A stretch of 64,000 bases of DNA from Ulvibacterium marinum (GTDB taxonomy: Bacteria > Bacteroidota > Bacteroidia > Flavobacteriales > Flavobacteriaceae): NCBI RefSeq assembly GCF_003626755.1, contig NZ_RBCJ01000001.1, positions 558,001 to 622,000 of the forward strand. Direction: 5' to 3'. The notes beneath the pieces are model-generated. The model ran no database searches. It was given only the letters and a program-made list of their open reading frames with translations, and was not told the origin of the DNA. The position numbers and the translations under genes are program-made. This document shows positions 1 to 8,797 of this stretch, one piece after another. Positions within the stretch are counted from its first letter, which is position 1. The number at the start of each line of letters is the position of its first letter.

Positions 1-386
1 GAACTTCCCTGCTTCAGGATAATATTTACCAAAGTATCCAAATACCAAAGATTTTCAGGTTCTGCATTCAGTGCATCTATTCCATATTCCTCGGCCAAGG
101 TATATTGTTTGTCAGCTAAGTATACCTTGGCAAGTTCATGATCTATCACGTGGCCATCGGTATTCATTTGTCTACACTCCAAGAAAAGGTTTATGGCCTT
201 GTCATAATTCTCGATACTTTTCTGCTTTAAGGCTTCAAAAAACTTCTCCTGGAAAGCATCGGAGTATTCCTCTAAGAAAACTTCAGCACTTTCTTCAACT
301 TCTATGGGCTTTTCTTGTGCATAGATTAGAACTGGCATCAAAAGAAGCCCCATAAAAATCATAGTTATGGAAAATACATATTTCAT
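1..386 (-). CDS. TPR-containing periplasmic/secreted protein (partial, 3' end outside window)
   Basis: The first ATG is at 386 on the minus strand and the frame stays open to the window edge, giving 128 visible residues. The N-terminus has a hydrophobic stretch at about residues 5-22 ending in IYA-QE, a plausible signal peptide I cleavage site. The visible body is helical: one helix-turn-helix unit with the pattern YDKAINLFLECRQMN and a second, LAKVYLADKQYTLAEEYG, both fit tetratricopeptide repeats. It follows dut by 96 bp on the same strand and may be co-transcribed. TPR proteins are scaffolds, so no specific partner can be inferred. The C-terminal extent is unknown. Confidence 0.75.
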   Translation of the reverse strand, partial: MKYVFSITMIFMGLLLMPVLIYAQEKPIEVEESAEVFLEEYSDAFQEKFFEALKQKSIENYDKAINLFLECRQMNTDGHVIDHELAKVYLADKQYTLAEEYGIDALNAEPENLWYLDTLVNIILKQGS

Positions 387-482
387 ATATCAAACTTCTC
401 GTTTGGTGTATTCAGGAAGTAAAAACGATGCTATGTTCTGCATTTCGGCATGGTTATATTCTCAACTTGTTCAATTGGGTTC

Positions 483-917
483 TCACTTAGTACCAGTACT
501 TCCAAAGCCCCCGGACCCACGAACGGTTTCAGATAATTCCGCAACCTCAGTCCAATCCGCTCGTTCATGTTTGGCAACGACCAATTGTGCGATTCGTTCC
601 CCATTTTCGATTGTAAAGGGAACATCGGAAATATTTACAAGAATCACGCCAATTTCTCCCCTATAATCGGCATCAATTGTTCCTGGGGCATTTAATACGG
701 TTATCCCCTTTTTTGCGGCCAATCCGCTCCTGGGGCGAACTTGTGCCTCAACCCCTAAGGGAAGTTCTATAAAAAGTCCTGTTGGTACAATGGCCCTCTT
801 TAAAGGTTGTAACGTTATCCGTTCTGAAATATTGGCCCTTAAATCCATTCCCGCCGATGCTTTTGTTTCATAGTGGGGCAGTGGGTGAGCCGATTTGTTA
901 ATAATCCTAATCTTCAT
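483..917 (-). CDS. dut: dUTP diphosphatase
   Basis: The trimeric dUTPase hydrolyses dUTP to dUMP and pyrophosphate, keeping uracil out of DNA and feeding thymidylate synthesis. All five family motifs are visible in 144 aa, the normal length: AGMDLRA (22-28), RPRSGLA (61-67), [10 protein letters not shown] (79-88, with the catalytic Asp and the Tyr of the uracil pocket), ERIAQLV (107-113) and the glycine-rich C-terminal arm [10 protein letters not shown] (133-142). The ATG overlaps the stop of the upstream flippase gene (ATGA), so the two are translationally coupled. Confidence 0.97.
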   Translation of the reverse strand: MKIRIINKSAHPLPHYETKASAGMDLRANISERITLQPLKRAIVPTGLFIELPLGVEAQVRPRSGLAAKKGITVLNAPGTIDADYRGEIGVILVNISDVPFTIENGERIAQLVVAKHERADWTEVAELSETVRGSGGFGSTGTK

Positions 918-2374
918 TTTTTAAAAAATATCTGTTTTAATTTATCATTTTCCATCTTGTAAATCAAGCCTAAGAACAATATGAGCAAAGTTGATCCCAA
1001 CAACAGGTTCCCATTGAAAACATAAAATGATAGTGCGGAAAACAGGATCGATAGTCCTAGATAGAATATAATTTTTCTGAAGTTATAGGGAATAGGATAG
1101 TACATACGTCCAAAAAAGAAAGACATAATCATCATAGACCCATATGCTACCAAGGTCGCCACCGCAGACGCAACATATCCAAAACGAGGAATAAACGCCA
1201 TATTAATTACTATGGTGAGCAAAGCACCTATCAATGATATGTAGGCCCCAATCCTTGTTTTATCCGTTACCTTGTACCAAACGGATAAATTGTGATAAAT
1301 TCCCAGAAAAAAACTGGCCAGGACAATAAGGGGCACAATGGACATGGCTTCCCAATAGGCCTCATTACGAACGAAAATAACCTTCAACACATCCGCAAAA
1401 ACCACTACGGACAATAAAATAATACTTCCTAAAACCACAAAATAATTGGTTACCTGTGCATACGCCTTTTGAGGGTTTTCGGTTTTAAAATGATTAAAAA
1501 AGAAAGGTTCAATTCCCATACGAAAAGCGGTGGCGAACAAGGTCATAAAAAGAGCTAATTTGTAGCATGCGGAATACTTTCCCACTTCGCTTTTAGCGAT
1601 ATCCTCCGGCAACAGCCATTCTAAAAGAATACGGTCAAAAACTTCATTGATTGTAAAGGCCACTCCAGCGATCATAATGGGCATGGAATACCGTATCATC
1701 TTGTGCCATAGCACCTTATCAAAAAAGAAAGGCTGTTGCAAATAGAGATGGGACATTAATATAAGCGTTACGCCGCTCGCCACGAGATTGGATATGAATA
1801 TATACGAAATTTCGAAATTTTCTTGGTACAATCCGCTAAATATGCTTTCAGGATTCCCCTGGGCAATTTTGGGCAGTAATAAAAGAAAGAAAATATTCAA
1901 CCCAAAGTTTAGGGATACGTTCAAAATTTTTATAACAGCATATCTCGTTGGCCTCTCGTTAGCCCTAAGCCATGCAAATGGAATGATGACCAAGGCGTCC
2001 AAAGCAAGAATAAAAATGGCGTAACGAACATATTTGACCTCTATCCCGGTAATTTGGGCCATGCTCTCCTGAAAAAGTAATGCAGCAAAAACAAAAAATG
2101 CCGTGGTTCCCAAGATGGAAAGCAAAGATGTGGAGATAACCTTGTTCTTATCTTCCTCTTGACTATAGAAGCGGAAAAAGGCCGTTTCCATGCCGTAGGC
2201 CAACAATACATTGAATATGGCGAACCATGCGAAAATAACAGAAACCTCACCATAACCGGCAGTATTCAAAAGTGCAGTATAAAGAGGCAATAGCAGAAAG
2301 GAAAGCATTCTAGGCAATACGGTGGCCAAGCCATAGATTGCGGTCTGCTTAAATAGTTTTTTAAGTGGATTCAA
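914..2374 (-). CDS. Polysaccharide flippase / MATE-like membrane protein (Wzx family)
   Basis: A 486-aa integral membrane protein with about 14 hydrophobic segments, typical of Wzx/MurJ-type lipid-linked oligosaccharide exporters. The start is taken at TTG 2374 because the usual N-terminus ([16 protein letters not shown]) begins there and the next Met lies inside the first membrane helix. A promoter candidate, TACTTTTG on the minus strand, lies at 2394-2401. It overlaps dut by 4 bp. It is distant from the main polysaccharide locus and could export another lipid-linked glycan. The exact substrate cannot be read from sequence. Confidence 0.85.
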   Translation of the reverse strand: MNPLKKLFKQTAIYGLATVLPRMLSFLLLPLYTALLNTAGYGEVSVIFAWFAIFNVLLAYGMETAFFRFYSQEEDKNKVISTSLLSILGTTAFFVFAALLFQESMAQITGIEVKYVRYAIFILALDALVIIPFAWLRANERPTRYAVIKILNVSLNFGLNIFFLLLLPKIAQGNPESIFSGLYQENFEISYIFISNLVASGVTLILMSHLYLQQPFFFDKVLWHKMIRYSMPIMIAGVAFTINEVFDRILLEWLLPEDIAKSEVGKYSACYKLALFMTLFATAFRMGIEPFFFNHFKTENPQKAYAQVTNYFVVLGSIILLSVVVFADVLKVIFVRNEAYWEAMSIVPLIVLASFFLGIYHNLSVWYKVTDKTRIGAYISLIGALLTIVINMAFIPRFGYVASAVATLVAYGSMMIMSFFFGRMYYPIPYNFRKIIFYLGLSILFSALSFYVFNGNLLLGSTLLILFLGLIYKMENDKLKQIFFKK

Positions 2375-2393
2375 GAAATCGATGATTGAAATT

Positions 2394-2401
2394 CAAAAGT
2401 A
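2394..2401 (-). promoter_or_regulatory. Candidate -7 promoter element for flippase-dut
   Basis: On the minus strand this reads TACTTTTG, matching the Bacteroidota -7 consensus TAnnTTTG. It ends about 20 nt before the TTG start of the flippase. No clear -33 TTTG is visible at the right distance, so this is a weak call. Confidence 0.35.
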
Positions 2402-2456
2402 CCGATTTCCCTTCTTGTATAAAAGGCCTATCTTTTTTATGGCCATATTTACCTAA

Positions 2457-2960
2457 TCACTCGAAATTTCGCAAGGATAGCGAAGAGTAGGACATAATTG
2501 GGTTCTGCCTGATACCCTCGATTTTAAAATACTTGATTTCACCGTCTTCAAGATATGTCAAAACGGCTTGTGTCCTCGATATTTTAAAAGGCAACAAGGA
2601 TTCGTTAAAAATGCCTTCATTGCCATTAGGCGAGCTGTCCCTAATACTTGTATTTGTTTTATCTAAAATTCCCATAGGGTACTCGGCTATGGCCACCGCA
2701 CCAATTTTCCGAAGCTCAATTTTCACATTGATTGCTTTACCCCGGTGATACAGCTTTTGCAGAGTAGCTCTTCTTGTATTTAAACTTCGAATGGGTATTA
2801 TTACATCATACCCTATTTCCTCTGGATTCTCTTCTATAATCCATCTCTGGGCATAAACCTGCCCTAATCGAAAGGGCAATTCGGTCTTTAACTCCTTTTT
2901 GGAAGCACATCCAAATAGGATAAATACAACCGTAATCAGACCACAGATTGGACGTTTCAT
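2457..2960 (-). CDS. Small lipoprotein of unknown function
   Basis: The start is set at the ATG at 2960 (MKRPICGLITVVFILFGCASKK), which puts a signal peptide II with lipobox LFGC at residues 15-18, so the mature protein begins at the Cys and is membrane anchored. An in-frame upstream start at 2999 would place the signal sequence too far in. The mature part of about 150 aa is rich in beta-prone segments and contains no motif I recognise. It stands alone, with an inverted repeat at 2983-3007 just upstream of the start and the flippase gene starting 82 bp downstream. Confidence 0.7.
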   Translation of the reverse strand: MKRPICGLITVVFILFGCASKKELKTELPFRLGQVYAQRWIIEENPEEIGYDVIIPIRSLNTRRATLQKLYHRGKAINVKIELRKIGAVAIAEYPMGILDKTNTSIRDSSPNGNEGIFNESLLPFKISRTQAVLTYLEDGEIKYFKIEGIRQNPIMSYSSLSLRNFE

Positions 2961-2982
2961 AGGTACATTGGCAATCGACCTA

Positions 2983-3007
2983 CATATTGATTTTAACAAT
3001 CAATATG
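2983..3007. promoter_or_regulatory. Perfect 10-bp inverted repeat upstream of the small lipoprotein gene
   Basis: CATATTGATT and AATCAATATG are exact reverse complements separated by 5 nt (TTAAC). It sits 22 bp upstream of the lipoprotein ATG, where an operator would be expected. It lacks a following T-run on either strand, so a terminator is less likely. Confidence 0.45.
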
Positions 3008-3032
3008 CGGACATGCCATAAAAAAGGTTACA

Positions 3033-3071
3033 AAAAAGGGAAACCTCACAAATATAGGGTTTCCTATTTTT
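3033..3071 (-). terminator. Candidate Rho-independent terminator of the atp transcription unit
   Basis: GGAAACC (3039-3045) and GGTTTCC (3058-3064) form a 7-bp stem. On the minus strand the stem is followed by a T-rich tract, and on the plus strand by TATTTTTTT, so it could act in both directions. It lies after the 52-bp repeats and would place them in the 3' untranslated part of the atp mRNA. Confidence 0.55.
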
Positions 3072-3102
3072 TTGAGTTCTTTATACGTAGAAAATGTGAA
3101 TC

Positions 3103-3600
3103 GCTTCGCCCAATTATTGGGTGATTCCGCACTGATGCATTTGGCTCCGCTAACGCTTCGCCTAATTGTCGGGTGATTCCGCACTGATGCATTTGGCTCC
3201 GCTAACGCTTCGCCTAATTGTCGGGTGATTCCGCACTGATGCATTTGGCTCCGCTAACGCTTCGCCTAATTGTCGGGTGATTCCGCACTGATGCATTTGG
3301 CTCCGCTAACGCTTCGCCTAATTGTCGGGTGATTCCGCACTGATGCATTTGGCTCCGCTAACGCTTCGCCTAATTGTCGGGTGATTCCGCACTGATGCAT
3401 TTGGCTCCGCTAACGCTTCGCCTAATTGTCGGGTGATTCCGCACAGAGGTAATTTGGCTCCGCTAACGCTTCGCCCAATTGTCGGGTGCTTCCGCACTGA
3501 TGCATTTGGCTCCGCTAACGCTTCGCCTAATTGTCGGGTGCTTCCGCACTGATGCATTTGGCTCCGCTAACGCTTCGCCTAATTGTTGAGTGCTTCCGCA
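3103..3600 (-). repeat. Tandem array of about ten 52-bp units growing out of the atpG 3' end
   Basis: Unit starts (GCTTCGCC on the plus strand) are at 3103, 3155, 3207, 3259, 3311, 3363, 3415, 3468, 3520 and 3572, a period of 52 bp with one 53-bp variant at 3415-3467. The last, incomplete unit (3572-3600) contains the final codons and stop of atpG. On the minus strand each unit holds a GTGCGGAAGCAC or GTGCGGAATCAC segment, then ACAATTAG matching the atpG end, then GGCGAAGCGTTAGCGGAGCC. Units next to atpG keep the atpG-like base (GAAGCAC) and distal units carry GAATCAC. There are no spacers, so it is not a CRISPR. The frames open across it are by-products of the period. Confidence 0.95.
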
Positions 3601-4439
3601 CCTCCAACAATTTCCAAAATTTCGTTGGTGATTGCAGCCTGTCTGGCCTTATTGTAAGTAAGTTTTAATTGGTCACGTAATTCGGTAGCATTATCCGTGG
3701 CCTTATGCATAGCCGTCATACGTGCACCGTGTTCACTGGCAAAGGAATCCCGAATCGCTTTGTATAATTGCGTTTTCAAGGATTTAGGAATCAGCTCTTC
3801 CACGATTTCCTCCTTGGAAGGCTCAAAAATGTAATCTGTAACGGATGTTTCGTCTTCCTCGGCGGGGACAATAGGCAAAAACTGCTCCGTCATTACAATC
3901 TGAGTGGCAGCATTCTTGAATTTATTATAGACCAATTCAACCCTATCATAAGAACCGCTGGTAAAGTGCTCCATGAGTTCTTCCGCAATAAGGGTTACGC
4001 TGTCAAAAGTCAATGCATCGTAAACCTCACTATGGTTGGCCATTATATTGAACTTTTTTCGCAAGATATCATTGCCCTTCTTTCCAATGGCCATGAAATC
4101 TACCTGCTTGTCCCCATACGTTCCTTGCAATAAGGAAACGCACTGCTTGATAATATTGGAATTAAAAGCGCCACAGAGTCCACGATTGGAGGTAATGGCT
4201 ACCACCAATATTTTTTGGACCTCCCTATTATCTGAGAATTTCCCTCCCGCATCAGCATCCAGGCTTGCACTCAAACTTTGCAGAAGTTCCGTAAGCTTAT
4301 CCGCATAAGGCCGCATTTGGGTAATAGCATCCTGTGCTTTCTTCAACTTGGCCGCCGATACCATTTTCATGGCACTGGTAATCTGCATGGTTGAAGATAC
4401 CGTTGCTATTCTACTGCGTATTTCCTTTAAGTTCGCCAT
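3579..4439 (-). CDS. atpG: ATP synthase F1 subunit gamma
   Basis: The 286-aa central stalk subunit of F1 couples rotation of the c-ring to catalysis in the alpha/beta hexamer. The N-terminal helix MANLKEIRSRIATVSSTMQITSAMKMVSAAKLKKAQ and the C-terminal helix ending in RQAAITNEILEIVGGAEAL are the two ends of the family's coiled coil, and the length is normal. It is the last gene of the operon, 87 bp after atpA. Its final codons (GGAEALNN and TAG) lie inside the first unit of the 52-bp tandem repeat array, which continues downstream. Confidence 0.98.
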   Translation of the reverse strand: MANLKEIRSRIATVSSTMQITSAMKMVSAAKLKKAQDAITQMRPYADKLTELLQSLSASLDADAGGKFSDNREVQKILVVAITSNRGLCGAFNSNIIKQCVSLLQGTYGDKQVDFMAIGKKGNDILRKKFNIMANHSEVYDALTFDSVTLIAEELMEHFTSGSYDRVELVYNKFKNAATQIVMTEQFLPIVPAEEDETSVTDYIFEPSKEEIVEELIPKSLKTQLYKAIRDSFASEHGARMTAMHKATDNATELRDQLKLTYNKARQAAITNEILEIVGGAEALNN

Positions 4440-4526
4440 TTTTTAAGTTAAGGGTTCGGAGGACTAGATTATGGGATTTTAGTAGGGCTACTACAATCCA
4501 TACCGGCACTCCACACTTCTACTTCA

Positions 4527-6107
4527 CTAACTTCTATATTTTCCGGACAAATCTTTGGCCAAGGTCGTTAACGTATCCGTAACCTCATCGGTTAATTTGC
4601 CTGCCTTAAGGGTATCCAGAACATCGCGGTGCTTTGCATTTAGAAGTTCTAGGTAATCCCTTTCAAATTCTTTTACCTTTTCAACGGGTACGTCACGCAA
4701 CAAATTCTTGGAACCTACATAGATAATCGCCACCTGATCTTCCACAGTAAATGGATCGTTCTGGGCCTGTTTCAATATTTCAACGTTTCTACGCCCCTTT
4801 TCGATTACGTTTAAGGTAGCGGCATCCAAATCAGATCCGAATTTGGCAAAAGCTTCCAATTCACGGAATTGCGCCTGATCCAATTTCAAGGTTCCGGCTA
4901 CTTTTTTCATGGATTTTATCTGCGCCGATCCTCCCACACGGGATACGGAAATACCCACGTTTATCGCTGGCCGAACTCCTTGGTTAAAAAGGTCTTGCTC
5001 TAAAAATATCTGTCCATCCGTAATGGAAATTACATTGGTGGGGATATATGCGGATACGTCTCCTGCCTGTGTTTCTATTATCGGTAATGCCGTTAAGGAG
5101 CCTCCCCCCTTTACCATTGGTTTTAGAGGTTCCGGCAAATCGTTCATGTTTTGTGCAATAGCATCATCGTTAATGACCTTGGCAGCACGTTCCAACAACC
5201 TGGAATGTAAATAGAACACGTCCCCGGGGTAGGCCTCTCGTCCTGGCGGCCTTCTCAACAATAGGGAAACTTCCCGATAGGCTACGGCCTGCTTGGAAAG
5301 GTCGTCATATATAATCAATGCGGGACGGCCGGTATCCCTAAAATACTCCCCGATAGCTGCTCCCGCAAAAGGGGCATACACCTGCATAGGTGCCGGGTCT
5401 GAGGCATTGGCGGCTACAATGGTCGTATAGGCCAAAGCACCTTTATCCTCCAAAGTTTTTGCTATAGCAGCAACCGTGGATGCCTTCTGCCCTATGGCCA
5501 CGTAGATACAATATACGGGCTCACCTGCATCATAAAATTCTTTTTGATTGATAATCGTATCTATACAAACCGTAGTCTTACCGGTCTGGCGATCACCAAT
5601 GACCAGCTCCCTCTGTCCTCTTCCGATAGGTATCATGGCATCAACCGCCTTTACCCCAGTTTGAAGAGGTTCGTTAACCGGTTGTCGGAAAATAACCCCA
5701 GGTGCTTTTCTTTCCAAAGGCATTTCATAGAGTTCGCCGGAAATAGCGCCTTTACCATCAATAGGTAATCCTAAAGTATCCACAACCCGACCAACAATGC
5801 CTTCTCCCACATTAATGGAGGCAATACGCTGGGTACGTTTTACCGTCGCACCCTCCTTGATTTCCTTTGAGGGGCCCAATAATACAACCCCAACGTTGTC
5901 TTCTTCCAGGTTCAAAACAATACCTTCCAATCCTCCTTCGAATTCAACCAATTCCCCATACTGAGCATTGGAAAGACCATATACACGGGCTATACCGTCC
6001 CCTACCTGTAGTACAGTCCCCACTTCGTCCAAGGTAGCGGTAGCTTCAAATCCTGATAATTGCTTCTTTAATATCGCCGATACTTCAGCGGCTTTTACTC
6101 CTGCCAT
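4527..6107 (-). CDS. atpA: ATP synthase F1 subunit alpha
   Basis: Alpha subunit of F1 (526 aa), binding nucleotide at non-catalytic sites and completing the catalytic site at the beta interface. The start is the ATG at 6107 ([17 protein letters not shown]); an open frame reaches 6134 but the extra residues are not family-like. The beta-barrel domain covers about 25-95, the Walker A motif GDRQTGKT is at 171-178, and the arginine-finger region ([12 protein letters not shown]) follows near 370. It lies 61 bp after atpH. Beta (atpD) is not in the window, as in other Bacteroidota where atpD-atpC are separate. Confidence 0.98.
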   Translation of the reverse strand: MAGVKAAEVSAILKKQLSGFEATATLDEVGTVLQVGDGIARVYGLSNAQYGELVEFEGGLEGIVLNLEEDNVGVVLLGPSKEIKEGATVKRTQRIASINVGEGIVGRVVDTLGLPIDGKGAISGELYEMPLERKAPGVIFRQPVNEPLQTGVKAVDAMIPIGRGQRELVIGDRQTGKTTVCIDTIINQKEFYDAGEPVYCIYVAIGQKASTVAAIAKTLEDKGALAYTTIVAANASDPAPMQVYAPFAGAAIGEYFRDTGRPALIIYDDLSKQAVAYREVSLLLRRPPGREAYPGDVFYLHSRLLERAAKVINDDAIAQNMNDLPEPLKPMVKGGGSLTALPIIETQAGDVSAYIPTNVISITDGQIFLEQDLFNQGVRPAINVGISVSRVGGSAQIKSMKKVAGTLKLDQAQFRELEAFAKFGSDLDAATLNVIEKGRRNVEILKQAQNDPFTVEDQVAIIYVGSKNLLRDVPVEKVKEFERDYLELLNAKHRDVLDTLKAGKLTDEVTDTLTTLAKDLSGKYRS

Positions 6108-6168
6108 TTTTTCTAGATGTAAGAGGTAAGACAAAAGACGTTAGCATGTCCGTTGCCTTAACTTCGTT

Positions 6169-6708
6169 TTATAGACTATTCGTAAATTCTCGTTTAATAT
6201 TGTTCAATTTATTGGCGATACTGGCATCATATTGCAAATCGCCTACGCGAAGGATAAACCCTCCAATTATGCTATCGTCAACCGTATTCTCAAGGGTTAC
6301 CTTGTTTCCGGTAATTTGGCCAAGTTGTTTTAATACTTTCTTTTCCAGTTCTTTCGTCAATGGAACCGCAGTGGTCACAAAAGCTACATCCTCACCCTTT
6401 AGCCGCTCATTTAAGATGATGTATTTAAGCGCGACCTCATTTAGCATATCGATTCGTCTATTATCCACCAATAGGTTGATTAAGCCTTCCGTGATAGGGT
6501 GACTGCCCTCAAAAACGGCCAATATGACTTTCTTTTTGGCAGTACCTCCAACAATAGGGCTACCCAATATGTCCTTAAGCTCTTTGCTTTCGGAAACGGT
6601 CTGCGTTATTGTACGCATATCCTTTTCTACGACATCCGTAGCTTTACCCTCCATTGCCAAATCCAAAATTGCCTTGGCGTACCGTATAGCCGCTCTAGAA
6701 TCTTTCAT
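6169..6708 (-). CDS. atpH: ATP synthase F1 subunit delta
   Basis: The 179-aa delta subunit (OSCP homologue) joins the top of F1 to the peripheral stalk. The N-terminal helical domain begins with AAIRYAKAILDLA, and the C-terminal part contains the family's TAVPLT-ELEKKVLKQL and IIGGFILRVGD segments. Length and position between atpF and atpA are normal. It follows atpF by 6 bp, so translation is probably coupled. Confidence 0.96.
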   Translation of the reverse strand: MKDSRAAIRYAKAILDLAMEGKATDVVEKDMRTITQTVSESKELKDILGSPIVGGTAKKKVILAVFEGSHPITEGLINLLVDNRRIDMLNEVALKYIILNERLKGEDVAFVTTAVPLTKELEKKVLKQLGQITGNKVTLENTVDDSIIGGFILRVGDLQYDASIANKLNNIKREFTNSL

Positions 6709-6714
6709 TCTGGA

Positions 6715-7215
6715 CTAGTTCAATTTAATATCACCCAACATATCGTCAACCATCTTCAATTGCTTGTCCTTGTTGGAGAGTTGTTCCTTAATCACTTTCT
6801 CGGCAATCTCAACGGATAGCTCGGCCACTTGATTTTTGATATCGGCTACGGCTGCTTTCTTTTCACTTTCAATCGTTGCCTGGGCCTGCTTGATCATCTT
6901 ATCGCCCTCAATCTTGGCCTGCTCTTTGGAATCAGCAATCATCTTGTCCTTGATTTCCCTTGCTTCCTTAAGCATGGTCTCACGTTCATTTCGCGCCTCC
7001 TGCAAGAGCTTTTCACTGTCCGCAGTTACATTTTGCATTTCTTTTTTGGCCTCTTCAGCAGCGGCCAATGCATTTTTTATACCTTCCTCGCGATCGTTGA
7101 CCGCATCCAAAATCGGCTTCCACGCATATTTGCGGAGCAATAACAATAATAGGATGAACAATAGGGTCAACCAAACGAACAGTCCTAACGAAAATTCATT
7201 TAATAATTTCTCCAT
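6715..7215 (-). CDS. atpF: ATP synthase F0 subunit b
   Basis: The 166-aa peripheral stalk subunit has one N-terminal membrane helix (about residues 8-27, LGLFVWLTLLFILLLLLL) and then a long charged, alanine- and lysine-rich coiled coil reaching the C-terminus, where it binds delta. Length and position after atpE are standard. A strong hairpin lies in the 75-bp gap between atpE and this start. Confidence 0.97.
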   Translation of the reverse strand: MEKLLNEFSLGLFVWLTLLFILLLLLLRKYAWKPILDAVNDREEGIKNALAAAEEAKKEMQNVTADSEKLLQEARNERETMLKEAREIKDKMIADSKEQAKIEGDKMIKQAQATIESEKKAAVADIKNQVAELSVEIAEKVIKEQLSNKDKQLKMVDDMLGDIKLN

Positions 7216-7246
7216 ACTTTTATTTTAAGTCAATCTTTAAACTTTG

Positions 7247-7281
7247 GGCAATGGCCATAACCAACCGTTATAGCCATTGCC
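7247..7281 (-). promoter_or_regulatory. Strong intercistronic hairpin between atpE and atpF
   Basis: GGCAATGGCCATAAC (7247-7261) pairs with GTTATAGCCATTGCC (7267-7281) over 15 positions with one G-T pair and a 5-nt loop. There is no T-run after it, so it is not a classical terminator. It follows the gene for the c subunit, needed in about ten or more copies per enzyme, and so could protect the atpE 3' end or reduce read-through into atpF. Confidence 0.7.
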
Positions 7282-7290
7282 TAAGATTGT

Positions 7291-7485
7291 TTAACCTACT
7301 GCGAATAAGGCAGCAAATCCAATACCTTCAATAAGCGCCGCTGCAATCAACATTGCTGTTTGAATTTTTCCGTAAGCTTCAGGTTGACGGGCAATGGCCT
7401 CCATGGCAGATCCTCCGATCTTACCAATACCAAGACCAACACCGATAACTACCAAACCTGCACCTACCATAATTGGAATTTCCAT
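7291..7485 (-). CDS. atpE: ATP synthase F0 subunit c
   Basis: The 64-aa ring subunit has two membrane helices joined by the polar loop R33-Q34-P35. The ion-binding carboxylate is E53 in the second helix (ALIEGIGFAALF). The residue after it is Gly, not the Ser/Thr seen in sodium-binding c subunits, so proton coupling is the likely mode. Helix 1 has the glycine-rich packing pattern GVGLGIGKIGGSA. It lies 68 bp after atpB and is followed by the hairpin at 7247-7281. Confidence 0.98.
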   Translation of the reverse strand: MEIPIMVGAGLVVIGVGLGIGKIGGSAMEAIARQPEAYGKIQTAMLIAAALIEGIGFAALFAVG

Positions 7486-7553
7486 AATCTATCTAGTTTA
7501 AAAATTAAAAATTCAATCTAAAACTCCCTTTTACAGGAATTACATACTACTAT

Positions 7554-8690
7554 TTATAAATGGGCCAACTCCGGCTCATCTTCATGCTCATGATGATCAT
7601 GTTCCTCTGAGGCAAAACCGAAATACAGGGCGGACAACATGGTGAAAATATAGGCCTGTAGCAATGCCACAAGAATCTCGATCAATGAAATGGCAAACGC
7701 CAAGGCGAATGACAAGGGGCTTCCCAACCAACTTTTGAAAAGGAACATAAGCCCGATTAAGCTCATTAAAACAATATGGCCTGCCTGCATATTGGCATAT
7801 AAACGAATTAAAAGTGAAAAAGGCTTAATTATCAATCCCAATAGTTCTATGGGCACTAATATGATATACAAAGGTATTTTTGCATACCAAGGCATGGTAT
7901 CCCCTAATGGGTCGAACAGGTGTTTCCAATAATCCTTTGTTCCTGTAAAGTTCGTAATCAAGAAGGTCAACAGGGCCAATCCACAAGTGATGGCAATATT
8001 TCCGGTTACATTAATTCCTAATGGTGTTAAACCAAAAATGTTCAGGAACCATATAAAAAAGAATACGGTCAACAGAAAGGGCATATACTTTCTATAATTT
8101 TTCTCCCCAATATTGGGCCTTGCAATATCATCCCTTATATATAGCACAATGGGCTCAAAGAAACGACCTGCTCCCTTGGGAATCCCCCCATTTTTGGCGT
8201 AAGACCTCGCCAAGCTTGTAAAAAGCCAAAACATCAAAAGCCCCGTGATAAAAATCATGGCCACATTCTTGGTAATGGAAAAGTCCAGGGGTTTTATGTT
8301 GGTGGGATGTTCTTCCGCATCATAATCAATGGTTCCCTTGGCATCGGTCTTATATATTTTGCCATGGTAAAGCTTATAATAGTTTCCATCCGCTTCGGCA
8401 AGCTCTTCCCCATGATGAAATTTGGAGGACGAGAATACTTTAAGCCCGTCATCCCATAAAATGACCGGCAATGGGAGCCCTACATAAACATGTTCCCCAT
8501 TTTCCTTAGTGTAGGAGAACAGTGAAAAATCATGGGAATCCAGTAGGTGATGTTGAATGTATTCCTTAATCTCGGTCTTAAGGTCTTTCTGTGGTTCGTC
8601 CGAGTGTTGCTCCTTGTCTTTTCCGAACATGTTTGCACTCAATAAAAGTACTATGGCCAAAAGAAAATTTGCAAAGTATGTCTTTTGCAT
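7554..8690 (-). CDS. atpB: ATP synthase F0 subunit a
   Basis: Subunit a forms the proton half-channels against the c-ring. The essential arginine is R296 in LLIRLYANMQAGH. At 378 aa it is longer than the enterobacterial protein because of an N-terminal extension typical of Bacteroidota: a signal-like helix (7-20) and about 110 residues of periplasmic sequence before the first core helix at about 143. The C-terminus is histidine- and acid-rich (HDHHEHEDEPE), a possible metal-binding tail. A promoter candidate sits at 8725-8732, so the enzyme genes could be transcribed separately from atpZ and DUF6168. Confidence 0.97.
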   Translation of the reverse strand: MQKTYFANFLLAIVLLLSANMFGKDKEQHSDEPQKDLKTEIKEYIQHHLLDSHDFSLFSYTKENGEHVYVGLPLPVILWDDGLKVFSSSKFHHGEELAEADGNYYKLYHGKIYKTDAKGTIDYDAEEHPTNIKPLDFSITKNVAMIFITGLLMFWLFTSLARSYAKNGGIPKGAGRFFEPIVLYIRDDIARPNIGEKNYRKYMPFLLTVFFFIWFLNIFGLTPLGINVTGNIAITCGLALLTFLITNFTGTKDYWKHLFDPLGDTMPWYAKIPLYIILVPIELLGLIIKPFSLLIRLYANMQAGHIVLMSLIGLMFLFKSWLGSPLSFALAFAISLIEILVALLQAYIFTMLSALYFGFASEEHDHHEHEDEPELAHL

Positions 8691-8724
8691 AAAGCTCTAA
8701 AGTATCGGTCTTTAAAAATCGGTG

Positions 8725-8732
8725 CAAATGTA
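8725..8732 (-). promoter_or_regulatory. Candidate -7 promoter element for atpB-E-F-H-A-G
   Basis: The minus strand reads TACATTTG, an exact TAnnTTTG match, 34 nt upstream of the atpB ATG in a 107-bp gap. The expected -33 region is T-rich but has no exact TTTG. The same octamer occurs upstream of tatA. Confidence 0.5.
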
Positions 8733-8797
8733 AGGTATTCCATTAAAAAGAAAAAAGCTTTTAAGCGTTTATTTCGGAGTACCTTAAGAAAAGAAAA

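Noticed and set aside
2993-3557. Open frames across the 52-bp repeats that would code for repeated peptides such as RQLGEALAEPNAS
   Set aside because: They result from the repeat lacking stops in some frames. The frame shifts with each 52-bp unit, they show no start context, and they belong to no known family.
3103-3600. CRISPR array
   Set aside because: Units touch each other directly with no variable spacers, and no cas genes are present.
4440-4526. Extra small gene between atpA and atpG
   Set aside because: The 87-bp gap has no conserved frame or hairpin; it appears to be plain spacer.
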